Assembly (NCBI GenBank): GCA_041689995.1
Contig: JBDNFD010000110.1
Location: forward strand, 1 to 25,373
Direction of reading: 5' to 3'
DNA: 25,373 nt
Source: DASSWG01 sp041689995
GTDB taxonomy: Bacteria > Bacteroidota > Bacteroidia > Flavobacteriales > Flavobacteriaceae
The stretch's first letter is position 1, and every line of letters begins with the position of its first letter. A program made the translations under genes and the position numbers. This document shows, piece after piece, positions 14,081 to 20,889 of the stretch. Under the pieces are notes generated by a model that was not told the DNA's origin, did not search any database, and saw nothing but the letters and a program-made list of their open reading frames with translations.

Positions 14081-15429
14081 TTCATAAATTCTTTTAATTT
14101 CCGTTCTTCCCATTTTTTACCGAGAAAAAGACTATGCCCAAACGTGTCCATATAATGAAAGATAATCCCAATGCCCCAACCAACCATTGGGAAAAGCACC
14201 CACGGAAATCTGAACCCGTCGGTAAAATAATTCACAAATGCCAAAAAGGGAATGATGATTATATAGGAAGTAATATTCCCATAAAACCCTTTGATTTTGT
14301 CCACTTTTTCTTTGGCACGTTTCAATTTTTGAAATTCCCTGTTTTCCATTGGATTTGTTTTTATTTCTGGAATGGAAGCAATTTGCTTCGTTAACATAGG
14401 CAACCCGACCTTAAAAATTTCGGTATCGGAGTAAACCATAACTTTGCGTGAAGTCAGTAAATGATAGCGTTGGCGAATGTTCCATAAACCGATACCGCTA
14501 CTCTTGTTGATGGTTTTCTTTGGTTGCAAATTATTTTTTATCATCAACATTCCCGCATCTTCGTAAATATATATTTTTAAAGGCTCCACATCAGAAATGC
14601 GGTTGTGTTTCACGGCATTTTCCAATAATAATTGAAGCGAAAGCGGAATAATTTTGGCCTCGGAATTTCCGATGACTTCAGAAATTTCGAAAAGAATACT
14701 GTTTTCGAACCTCATTTTCAACAAACTGATATAAACTTTCGCGAATTCCAATTCTTCTTCCACAGAAACCAAATCTTTGCTCTTTTGCTCCAAAACATAG
14801 CGGTAAACTTTTGAAAGGGAACTTGTGAATTTTTGCGCGGCTTTCGGATTTTCATCGATCAAGGAAGTCAGAACGTTCAAACTGTTGAACAAAAAGTGTG
14901 GATCCAATTGATTTTTCAGCGCATCGAATTTTGCGGAAGCCGTACCGGCAATGATCTTTTGTTCCTTCACTTTTGTTTCCTGAATAGCTTTAAAAAAAAA
15001 GAAAACATGAAGGCTCAATGATACAATTACAATGAGCATAAAAGTGAACAGATAATTCCCAGCGGTTTCCTGTTGAAGAAATTCCGCTATGGAAACCGAT
15101 TGTTCAATCACTATTTTATCAAACATTCTGCACAAAAAATAGGCGATAATTGTAAGAAAAATAGAACCAAAAATGCCGACGATCATGCGTTTTTTGCGTT
15201 GGGTTTCCCAGTCCATCCTTTTGTCTATTATTTGAAAAAAAACAGCATTCACCAAGGTTAGCACAATCACATATAATAAGGTGACGCCAATGTTTTCCAG
15301 TTGAAGATTCTTAAGGTCAAAACCGGAAAACACGAAATTCAGCAACAAGATGAAGCCTGTAATCAATATAGAAAGGATAAAAATAAATTTAAGGCTCTTT
15401 TTCCGTTCGCTCATGGTCTTGGATTTCAA
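14059..15429 (-). CDS. LytS-type sensor histidine kinase fused to a C-terminal 2TM domain
   Basis: A 456-aa membrane kinase. Four hydrophobic segments span about 13-150. The His_kinase domain has the phospho-His in FDALKNQLDPHFLFNSLNVLTSL. The ATPase part shows the N-box LLLENAVKHN and the GIGLWNIRQRYHLL box, in the reduced form usual for LytS-type kinases. At residue 361 a new Met starts MENREFQKLKRAKEKVDKIK and a complete 2TM domain follows, ending WEERKLKEFM. This looks like a kinase gene joined in frame to a formerly separate 2TM gene. The final residues NNEQFNE and the stop are encoded by the neighbouring repeat tract. It is first in the operon with the 2TM and LytTR genes. The start ATG at 15429 has alternatives at M6. 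Confidence 0.87.
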   Translation of the reverse strand: MKSKTMSERKKSLKFIFILSILITGFILLLNFVFSGFDLKNLQLENIGVTLLYVIVLTLVNAVFFQIIDKRMDWETQRKKRMIVGIFGSIFLTIIAYFLCRMFDKIVIEQSVSIAEFLQQETAGNYLFTFMLIVIVSLSLHVFFFFKAIQETKVKEQKIIAGTASAKFDALKNQLDPHFLFNSLNVLTSLIDENPKAAQKFTSSLSKVYRYVLEQKSKDLVSVEEELEFAKVYISLLKMRFENSILFEISEVIGNSEAKIIPLSLQLLLENAVKHNRISDVEPLKIYIYEDAGMLMIKNNLQPKKTINKSSGIGLWNIRQRYHLLTSRKVMVYSDTEIFKVGLPMLTKQIASIPEIKTNPMENREFQKLKRAKEKVDKIKGFYGNITSYIIIIPFLAFVNYFTDGFRFPWVLFPMVGWGIGIIFHYMDTFGHSLFLGKKWEERKLKEFMNNEQFNE

Positions 15430-15669
15430 TATCTTTTACAATGCAAACTTCCCACTATTTTTGTTTTTCTTCAATTTAATCGGACCAAAATGTCGATTTT
15501 CGAGGATGAATTGTTTTTTGTGCCGTAAAAAATCTATTCAAAGAATTTTAAAATTAAATATATCAAATAAATTGAATAAATAAACAGGAACAAACTTCCC
15601 AAATCGGAAATTTGATTATCTTTAGCATTTATTTTATGACTACTATCTAACAATTTTAAGGTCCCAGCT

Positions 15670-16464
15670 ATGAACCTGACCGAACCAACCATCAAGTTTT
15701 TGGCAAAAACCATTTGCGGGGACAATGGTTTAATGCCACGAAAAAAAGGTCCGGAACTAATGGAATTCTTCTCTGAATATGGGGATGACGACCGCAAAAA
15801 AGGAGATTTCACCAATCGGTTGAAATTTGCCGAAAGCAAACTTAAATTGTATAATAATACGCCAAATCTCACGCAGATAATTGAGGGCTCACTTCATCTT
15901 CGGGAATTTTTCGCCAGTAATATCAGTCGGGAAAAATCGGTGGAAATCATCAATGAACAACTGAAAAAGGACGGCTGCGAACTACGCAAAATCAATGACC
16001 ATTATAAATTGATATATTCCAATGGAGTATCGTTCGAAAACAAGAACGCCCTGAGCCTCAGATTCATCGAAGATCAAATCGGGAACTGTAACAAACAAAT
16101 AAATGACGGCCAATTCAATAATGCCATGGAACTTGCAAAAGGCATGTTAATTTCAGTCATGACCGCCATTGTTGAAAATGCTGATGGCGATAAAATCGAA
16201 GATGCAAAGAATCTTGAAGAACTTTACAAACGAGTAAAAAACGAGTTGAAACTCAATGTAGTGGAACCGGAAATATCACCTTTCAGCCTCGTTCAAATAT
16301 TATCTGGTTTTGAATCGATCATCGAGGGACTTTCCAAATTAAGCAATGATCCAGAAACCCATTCTGTACGACCTTCTCCTAAAAAATCGTGGGCGAGGCT
16401 CATGGTGAATTCCTCTAAAACCATGGCAGAATTCTTATTGGACCATCGTGAGAATATGCTGTGA
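15670..16464 (+). CDS. Abortive infection family protein (Abi_C-like C-terminal domain)
   Basis: A 264-aa cytosolic protein with no membrane segment. The end (about 204-262) matches the Abi_C domain pattern: a helix FSLVQILSGFESIIEGLSKL, then a loop with His231 (DPETHSV), then WARLMVNSSKTMAEFLLD. The family normally has an HG-containing loop and an A-x-x-A-x-N-A-x-T-x-A-x-FL helix. The first half (SGP-like KKGPELMEFFSEYG, NRLKFAESKLKLYNNT, IINEQLKKDGCEL) matches the N-terminal part common in such AbiJ/Abi proteins. The family is linked to phage-triggered growth arrest, but the activity of this member is unknown. It stands alone, divergent from the LytS operon, with a TATCTTTA near-consensus promoter element at 15617-15624. 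Confidence 0.68.
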   Translation: MNLTEPTIKFLAKTICGDNGLMPRKKGPELMEFFSEYGDDDRKKGDFTNRLKFAESKLKLYNNTPNLTQIIEGSLHLREFFASNISREKSVEIINEQLKKDGCELRKINDHYKLIYSNGVSFENKNALSLRFIEDQIGNCNKQINDGQFNNAMELAKGMLISVMTAIVENADGDKIEDAKNLEELYKRVKNELKLNVVEPEISPFSLVQILSGFESIIEGLSKLSNDPETHSVRPSPKKSWARLMVNSSKTMAEFLLDHRENML

Positions 16465-16527
16465 TAATTCCCAATTCTTTTTGTCTCCATGTGAAAGAAG
16501 CCGCCTCTTTTCATCATTAAATTTTGC

Positions 16528-16535
16528 TATCTTTG
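16528..16535 (+). promoter_or_regulatory. -7 promoter element of the TPR-like membrane protein gene
   Basis: TATCTTTG is an exact TAnnTTTG match, 24 nt before the ATG at 16560, giving a leader of about 20 nt. It indicates transcription independent of the Abi_C-like gene upstream. Confidence 0.5.
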
Positions 16536-16559
16536 CCATCTTTAAAAATATGAAAATCC

Positions 16560-17075
16560 ATGTTCAATAAAAATATCAAATTGGTCCTTGCGGGCCTGAC
16601 TGTTGCATACGCCATCTATCAATTTATCGAAGGAAGCATAGGAAATGGCATCGCCTTGATTTTATTGGCGGGAATGTTCGTTTTCCTTTATTTCAAAAAT
16701 GAACTTATTTTATTGGCTTTTGTTCAACTGCGAAAACAAAATTTTGAGGGAGCAAAAAAATGGCTCAATAGAATCAAAAATCCCGAAGCGGCACTTACCC
16801 AAAAACAGCAGGGATATTATAATTATCTTCACGGATTAATGGTTTCACAAACCAATATTACACAAGCAGAAAAATATTTCAAAAAAGCCATTAAGTTGGG
16901 ACTCTCCATGCAGCAAGATTTGGCGATGGCAAAACTGAATTTGGCTGGGATCGCAATGACAAAACGTAGAAAAAGGGAGGCTCAGATTTTACTCGGCGAA
17001 GCAAAAAAACTGGACAAGCATAATATGCTCGCCGATCAGATTAAAATGATGAAGCAACAAATGAAGAAGATCTGA
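16560..17075 (+). CDS. Membrane-anchored TPR-like protein, function unknown
   Basis: A 171-aa protein with two closely spaced N-terminal membrane helices (about 6-23 and 27-47: VLAGLTVAYAIYQFI, GIALILLAGMFVFLYF). A cytosolic or periplasmic helical region of tetratricopeptide type follows: QKQQGYYNYLHGLM, QAEKYFKKAIKLGLSMQQDL, KRREAQILLGEAKKLD-like repeats. Similar small anchored TPR proteins are conserved in flavobacteria. No specific function is known to me; a scaffold role is a guess. The ATG at 16550 opens only six codons in another frame, so the start at 16560 is taken. The gene is followed 7 nt after its stop by a long low-complexity repeat tract. Confidence 0.75.
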   Translation: MFNKNIKLVLAGLTVAYAIYQFIEGSIGNGIALILLAGMFVFLYFKNELILLAFVQLRKQNFEGAKKWLNRIKNPEAALTQKQQGYYNYLHGLMVSQTNITQAEKYFKKAIKLGLSMQQDLAMAKLNLAGIAMTKRRKREAQILLGEAKKLDKHNMLADQIKMMKQQMKKI

Positions 17076-17081
17076 TTTAGT

Positions 17082-17325
17082 TGGTTATTGGTTATTGAGT
17101 TATTGGGGTATTTGTTATTGGTTATTGAGTTACTGGGTTATTCGTTATTGGTTATTGAGTTGCTTGGGTTATTCGTTATTCAATACTCAATATTCAAAAT
17201 TCAAAATTTCTCATTATTCATTATTCATTAAACATTATTCATTAAACATTATTCATCAAACATTATACATTAAACATTATACATTATACATTATACATTA
17301 AACATTATTCATTAAACATTACAAA
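17082..17325. repeat. Composite tandem-repeat tract 2
   Basis: This tract has the same architecture and orientation as tract 1. GGTTATTGAGTTATTGGG-type units (17082-17180) give way to AATACTCAATATTCAAAATT and then to several ATTCATTAAACATT / ATACATT units (about 17212-17320). It fills the space between the TPR-like gene and cardiolipin synthase, which converge, and the last unit abuts the cls stop codon at 17319-17321. Frames across it are artefacts. Confidence 0.88.
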
Positions 17326-18776
17326 AGCGGTGCCCACAGCCGTAAAAATGATTCCTTCCATTTTACAAATGCGGAACGTTTTTTCCACTCTTCCAAATCT
17401 ATACGTTCACATTCTTCAATATCATTGTTGAATGCGGCGACCATTTCCTTGGCAATTTCCTCACTGTAAATCATGGCAACAATTTCAAAATTGATTTCAA
17501 AACTTCTATAATCCATGTTTGCTGTTCCAATCATGGAAAACAAGCCGTCGATGACAATAGTTTTGGCATGGATCATTCCTTTACAATATTGAAAAACCTG
17601 AACATTGGATTCCAATAAATCTTCTATATAAGAATTGCTGGCATATTTTATCACTTTGGAATCACCTTTTTTTGGGATTAATAATTTTACTTCAATCCCA
17701 CTTCTGGCGGCAGTTTTCAGGGAAGTCATGATCAAATCATTGGGAATAAAATATGGTGTGGTAATATAGATATATTTTTCGGCCGAATTGATGGCCATAA
17801 AAATTGCTTCCAAAATATTCGGATAATCGCTATCTGGGCCGCTTGCCGCTATCTGAACCGCTTTGCCAATTTTATTGTTTAGTTTTGGGAAAAATTCGTC
17901 TTTAATTTCAATTTCCTGCCCCGAAATAAAATTCCAATTCAACAGAAAATGTGTTTGCAAAGATTTCACGGCATTTCCATATAACCGAACATGTGTGTCA
18001 CGCCAATAAATACCAGATTTTGTAGGATTGACATATTCATCACAAATGTTTATTCCGCCAATGTATCCAATTTGTCCGTCGATCACAACCACTTTCCGAT
18101 GGTCTCGATAATTTAATTTTCGTGTCAGATTGGGAAAACGTACCGGCATAAAAGGAAAAATTTCTATTCCAACTTCCTTCATCCGTTCGATATCAGATTC
18201 CTTCAACTGGCTCGCTACATGGTCATAACTAATACGAACTTCCACCTTTTGTTTCGCCTTTTCACAAAGTATGTCCATCACCTTGGTTCCAATGACGTCG
18301 GAATCAAAAATATAATATTCGAGGTGAATGTGCTTTTTCGCGTTTTTCAAATCTTCGAGAAGCGCATCAAATTTTTCTTCGCCGTTCAACAAAACCTTTA
18401 CTTCATTTTTAAACGTAAGCGGTTTTCGTTGATTGTTTTGAAGGAGTTTTACCAGTTTTATTTTATCATTTAGAAATTCTGCTTCATATTCTTCCAATTT
18501 TTCCTCGGTAAGCAATAGTTTTTTTTCCCACTCTTTCACATATTTATTATCATAAACGCCCTTCCGCCGGAACATTTTTTCTTTACGGTATTCTTGTCCA
18601 AAAAAATAATAGACCAATAGTCCCACAAATGGCAACAAAAGCATCGATAAAATGTAAGCAAGCGTGCTAACCGGATTTCGGTTGTGCCCAATGATAAAGA
18701 CGGCAATGATCAAAACTATTATGTAATTGATCACCAACAACGCCATCCAAATATGATTCGAGAAATATTCTATCAT
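17319..18776 (-). CDS. cls: Cardiolipin synthase
   Basis: A membrane phospholipase-D-superfamily enzyme joining two phosphatidylglycerols into cardiolipin and glycerol. Two N-terminal helices (about 10-30 and 37-59) anchor it, with the HNRNP link between them usual for Cls. The first HKD motif is HRKVVVID (H226, K228, D233) followed by GYIGGINICDEY. The second is HAKTIVID (H403, K405, D410) followed by MIGTANMDYRSFEIN. It ends in a Leu-rich tail typical of the family (SFLRLWAPLL). Length is 485 aa, normal. Its ATG overlaps the transglycosylase stop by one base (TAATG), so it is the last gene of the hydrolase - transglycosylase - cls operon. Its end abuts a repeat tract. Confidence 0.95.
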   Translation of the reverse strand: MIEYFSNHIWMALLVINYIIVLIIAVFIIGHNRNPVSTLAYILSMLLLPFVGLLVYYFFGQEYRKEKMFRRKGVYDNKYVKEWEKKLLLTEEKLEEYEAEFLNDKIKLVKLLQNNQRKPLTFKNEVKVLLNGEEKFDALLEDLKNAKKHIHLEYYIFDSDVIGTKVMDILCEKAKQKVEVRISYDHVASQLKESDIERMKEVGIEIFPFMPVRFPNLTRKLNYRDHRKVVVIDGQIGYIGGINICDEYVNPTKSGIYWRDTHVRLYGNAVKSLQTHFLLNWNFISGQEIEIKDEFFPKLNNKIGKAVQIAASGPDSDYPNILEAIFMAINSAEKYIYITTPYFIPNDLIMTSLKTAARSGIEVKLLIPKKGDSKVIKYASNSYIEDLLESNVQVFQYCKGMIHAKTIVIDGLFSMIGTANMDYRSFEINFEIVAMIYSEEIAKEMVAAFNNDIEECERIDLEEWKKRSAFVKWKESFLRLWAPLL

Positions 18777-19726
18777 TAAGGGTTTGCTGAATAATATCCC
18801 GAAAGGGGAATTTTAATTAAATAGCGTTTTTGCGAATCATTGTTCAAATGATCTTCACGCAACCACGGATTATGAATTTTCAAAATTTTATAATTGATGT
18901 TGAAATTGTGAGCGAATTTAGGAAAACTGACTACCGCAGAATCTACTTCCACGTTTTTTGTAGGCACGGGCACATACAAGTCCTTTTCTTCAAAATTGAA
19001 ACCATAAGCATTCGGATTGCTCATTATTTCCTTCAGGGCCAAAATTCGAAAAACGTAACGGCTTGTTTCTGAACCAAGCAATAAATCGTAATAATCCATA
19101 ATTTCTTGGCGCTGTTGTTGGGTGGAAATTCCATTCATCCCAGCATTATAGGAAGCCGCAGCGAGGGTCCAGGAACCGAATTTTTCTTTGGCTTTTTTCA
19201 AATAAGCACAAGCCGCCTCGGTAGATTTTTCAATGTGGTAACGCTCATCGACATTTTCATTTATTTCCAAGCCATATTCTTTTCCGGTACTTTTCATAAT
19301 TTGCCAAAATCCAGTGGCGCCGGCCGGTGAAACAATTTGTTCCAGACCGCTTTCAGCAACAGCCAAATATTTAAAATCATCCGGAACTCCATTCTTTTTC
19401 AAAATTGGTTCAATAAGAGGAAAATATTTGTGTGCCCGTTTCAACAGCAATAAACCGTTCGATTGCCAGTAAGTATTCACCAACAATTCGCGGTCCATGC
19501 GTTCATAAATATCTGGATTTGAAAGCGGAACAGGTTCGCCCGCAAAATCCATTGTTTTTGTTACTGGAAGAGCATATACATTGTAATCTTTTACATAACT
19601 GGTCGTATCGATATCCGGCGTCACGCGCATTTGACCGTCCAATTTTGGTAGTTGCACCGCATTAATGCATAAAATTAATATAACTGCTATCCCGATAATC
19701 CCCAATAAATATTTTACGATTTTCAT
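18776..19726 (-). CDS. Lytic transglycosylase (SLT domain, MltD-like)
   Basis: A 316-aa envelope enzyme that cleaves the MurNAc-GlcNAc bond of peptidoglycan with 1,6-anhydro product formation. An N-terminal hydrophobic segment (about 4-24, YLLGIIGIAVILILCINAV) serves as signal or anchor. A possible lipobox cysteine at 20 lies within the helix and is not convincing. The SLT domain covers about 105-225, with catalytic Glu125 in LAVAESGLEQIVSPAGATGF, then WQIMKSTGKEYGL and AAASYNAGMNGI. There are no LysM repeats, unlike full MltD. It lies 31 nt downstream of the alpha/beta hydrolase and overlaps cls by one base. Confidence 0.9.
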   Translation of the reverse strand: MKIVKYLLGIIGIAVILILCINAVQLPKLDGQMRVTPDIDTTSYVKDYNVYALPVTKTMDFAGEPVPLSNPDIYERMDRELLVNTYWQSNGLLLLKRAHKYFPLIEPILKKNGVPDDFKYLAVAESGLEQIVSPAGATGFWQIMKSTGKEYGLEINENVDERYHIEKSTEAACAYLKKAKEKFGSWTLAAASYNAGMNGISTQQQRQEIMDYYDLLLGSETSRYVFRILALKEIMSNPNAYGFNFEEKDLYVPVPTKNVEVDSAVVSFPKFAHNFNINYKILKIHNPWLREDHLNNDSQKRYLIKIPLSGYYSANP

Positions 19727-19757
19727 TTTCCTTTTTCTTTTTATATGTTACATTTAT

Positions 19758-20441
19758 TTATGGAATCAATTTTCCTTCACAAATAATAGCTGGTAAATTT
19801 CTGTTGAACCACCTATATTTGTTGATGATCATAATGTGCGTTCCCGTTGGTACAACTATACAATCACTGATATATTTTATGGGGAACACAATATCTTTGT
19901 CCCCGTGAATATGGACAATTCCTTCGATCGGGATTTCCCTGTCCCAAAAAATCATTTTCTTGAAACCCCAGTCCAAATAGGCCTTATTTTTAATTTCCAT
20001 ATAACGTTCATATAATTTCAAACGCTTCTTCACGAACGAGCCCAATGGCAAATGATAAAATTTTTCCATATAATTGACGATGAACGTGGGCAACAGCCGA
20101 TAAAATCCTGTAACTCTTGAAAATCGCATCCTTCGGGGCATTTCGAACCGGGTTTTGACACTTGAAATAATAATCAAGCGTTTCAATGACAAAAACTTGC
20201 TCATTTCCTGCACGATCACCCCTCCCAAAGATACGCCGATCAATACACAATTCGAATGATTTACTTCAAGAATCATTTTTTTTGCATAACTTTCCAAAGA
20301 TTCTTTTTTCTCGGGAAGCTTCCACTTTAAAAAGTGCATTTGAAAAATTTCTTCGGGAAGTCGGATATATTCAAAAATACCTGGACTGGCCGCCATTCCA
20401 GGCATAAAATAAACATGGATGATTTCTTGAGGCTCCTTCAT
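19758..20441 (-). CDS. Alpha/beta hydrolase fold protein
   Basis: A 227-aa cytosolic hydrolase of unknown substrate. The nucleophile elbow is GVSLGG with Ser71. The acid is in HIHGDKDIVFP (D183 likely) and the histidine in PTGTHIMI (His202), in the right order for a complete triad. The start of the fold is visible as HVYFMPGMAASPGIF, with the oxyanion segment near 13-18. There is no signal peptide. It is the first gene of the operon with the transglycosylase and cls, and a TACTTTTG promoter element lies upstream. It could be an esterase or thioesterase; the context suggests a link with the envelope but does not prove one. Confidence 0.85.
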   Translation of the reverse strand: MKEPQEIIHVYFMPGMAASPGIFEYIRLPEEIFQMHFLKWKLPEKKESLESYAKKMILEVNHSNCVLIGVSLGGVIVQEMSKFLSLKRLIIISSVKTRFEMPRRMRFSRVTGFYRLLPTFIVNYMEKFYHLPLGSFVKKRLKLYERYMEIKNKAYLDWGFKKMIFWDREIPIEGIVHIHGDKDIVFPIKYISDCIVVPTGTHIMIINKYRWFNRNLPAIICEGKLIP

Positions 20442-20493
20442 TTTCTTTGTTCAATATAGTAAATTACCCCTTAAAATCGTAACTTTACCAAAA

Positions 20494-20501
20494 CAAAAGT
20501 A
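20494..20501 (-). promoter_or_regulatory. -7 promoter element of the hydrolase-transglycosylase-cls operon
   Basis: On the minus strand this reads TACTTTTG, matching TAnnTTTG, with a predicted leader of about 45-50 nt before the ATG at 20441. A weaker plus-strand TAACTTTA (20480-20487) could serve the divergent GNAT-like gene. Confidence 0.45.
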
Positions 20502-20540
20502 TAACATCCTTCTAAAAGAAAGGCTTAAAATGTATATGCA

Positions 20541-20852
20541 ATGGAAGAAGATGAAGGAATGCAGGAATTAAAGATCACCAACAATGAATTTCTAAGGCAA
20601 TTTGAGGCCACGATAGAATCTGAATTGGTCACGATAGAATATGCGCAACAGGAACGAAAAATATTTTTGACCAAGTTGAACATGAGCGATACTTTGAAGG
20701 ATGAAGGCTATTTGGACAAATTTGTAAAAATGGTATTGGATGACATTTCTGAAACCAATTTGCGCGTTATGCCCACCAGTCCCGAGATAGCCAAATTTTT
20801 CAGGAAAAATAGACGCTATAAAAACCTACTTCCGGTGGGAATTAATATTTGA
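20541..20852 (+). CDS. Small GNAT-like (COG2388-type) N-acetyltransferase
   Basis: A 103-aa protein resembling the minimal GNAT fold of the COG2388 group. The order is an N-terminal strand pair (KITNNEFLRQFEATI, LVTIEYAQQERKIFLTKLNM), a helix DKFVKMVLDDI, and the LRVMPTSPEIAKFFRKNRRY end that matches the family's V-x-P-x-C-P-(F/Y)-x-x-x-Y/F-(I/F)-x-x-(H/N) region. The acetyl-CoA-binding loop, normally RGxGI(A/G), reads LKDEGYLDKF and lacks the arginine, so catalytic activity is uncertain. The substrate is unknown. ATG at 20541 is taken, with M7 as an alternative. It converges with mtaB over a shared hairpin. Confidence 0.6.
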   Translation: MEEDEGMQELKITNNEFLRQFEATIESELVTIEYAQQERKIFLTKLNMSDTLKDEGYLDKFVKMVLDDISETNLRVMPTSPEIAKFFRKNRRYKNLLPVGINI

Positions 20853-20854
20853 GC

Positions 20855-20888
20855 CCATCCCCGACCCTTCCCAAAGGGAAAGGAAGTG
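20855..20888. terminator. Hairpin repeat between convergent gene ends
   Basis: CCATCCCCGACCCTTCCCAA and then AGGGAAAGGAAG form a short CTTCCC/GGGAA(A)G hairpin starting at the stop codon of the GNAT-like gene and ending a few bases before the mtaB stop (20890). The wording resembles widespread GGGAAGGGTCGGGGATGGG intergenic repeats of Bacteroidota. There is no clear U-tract, so terminator function is likely but unproven. Confidence 0.45.
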
Positions 20889-20889
20889 G

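Noticed and set aside
13912..14097. Plus-strand 61-codon frame with repeating VIELF
   Set aside because: It is produced by the 15-nt tandem repeat, whose length is a multiple of three; it has no protein character outside the repeat.
16550..16570. Alternative ATG for the TPR-like gene
   Set aside because: Opens only six codons before a stop and is in a different frame from the membrane protein.
17095..17301. Plus-strand 68-codon frame across the second repeat tract
   Set aside because: Low-complexity repeat translation, no recognisable protein.
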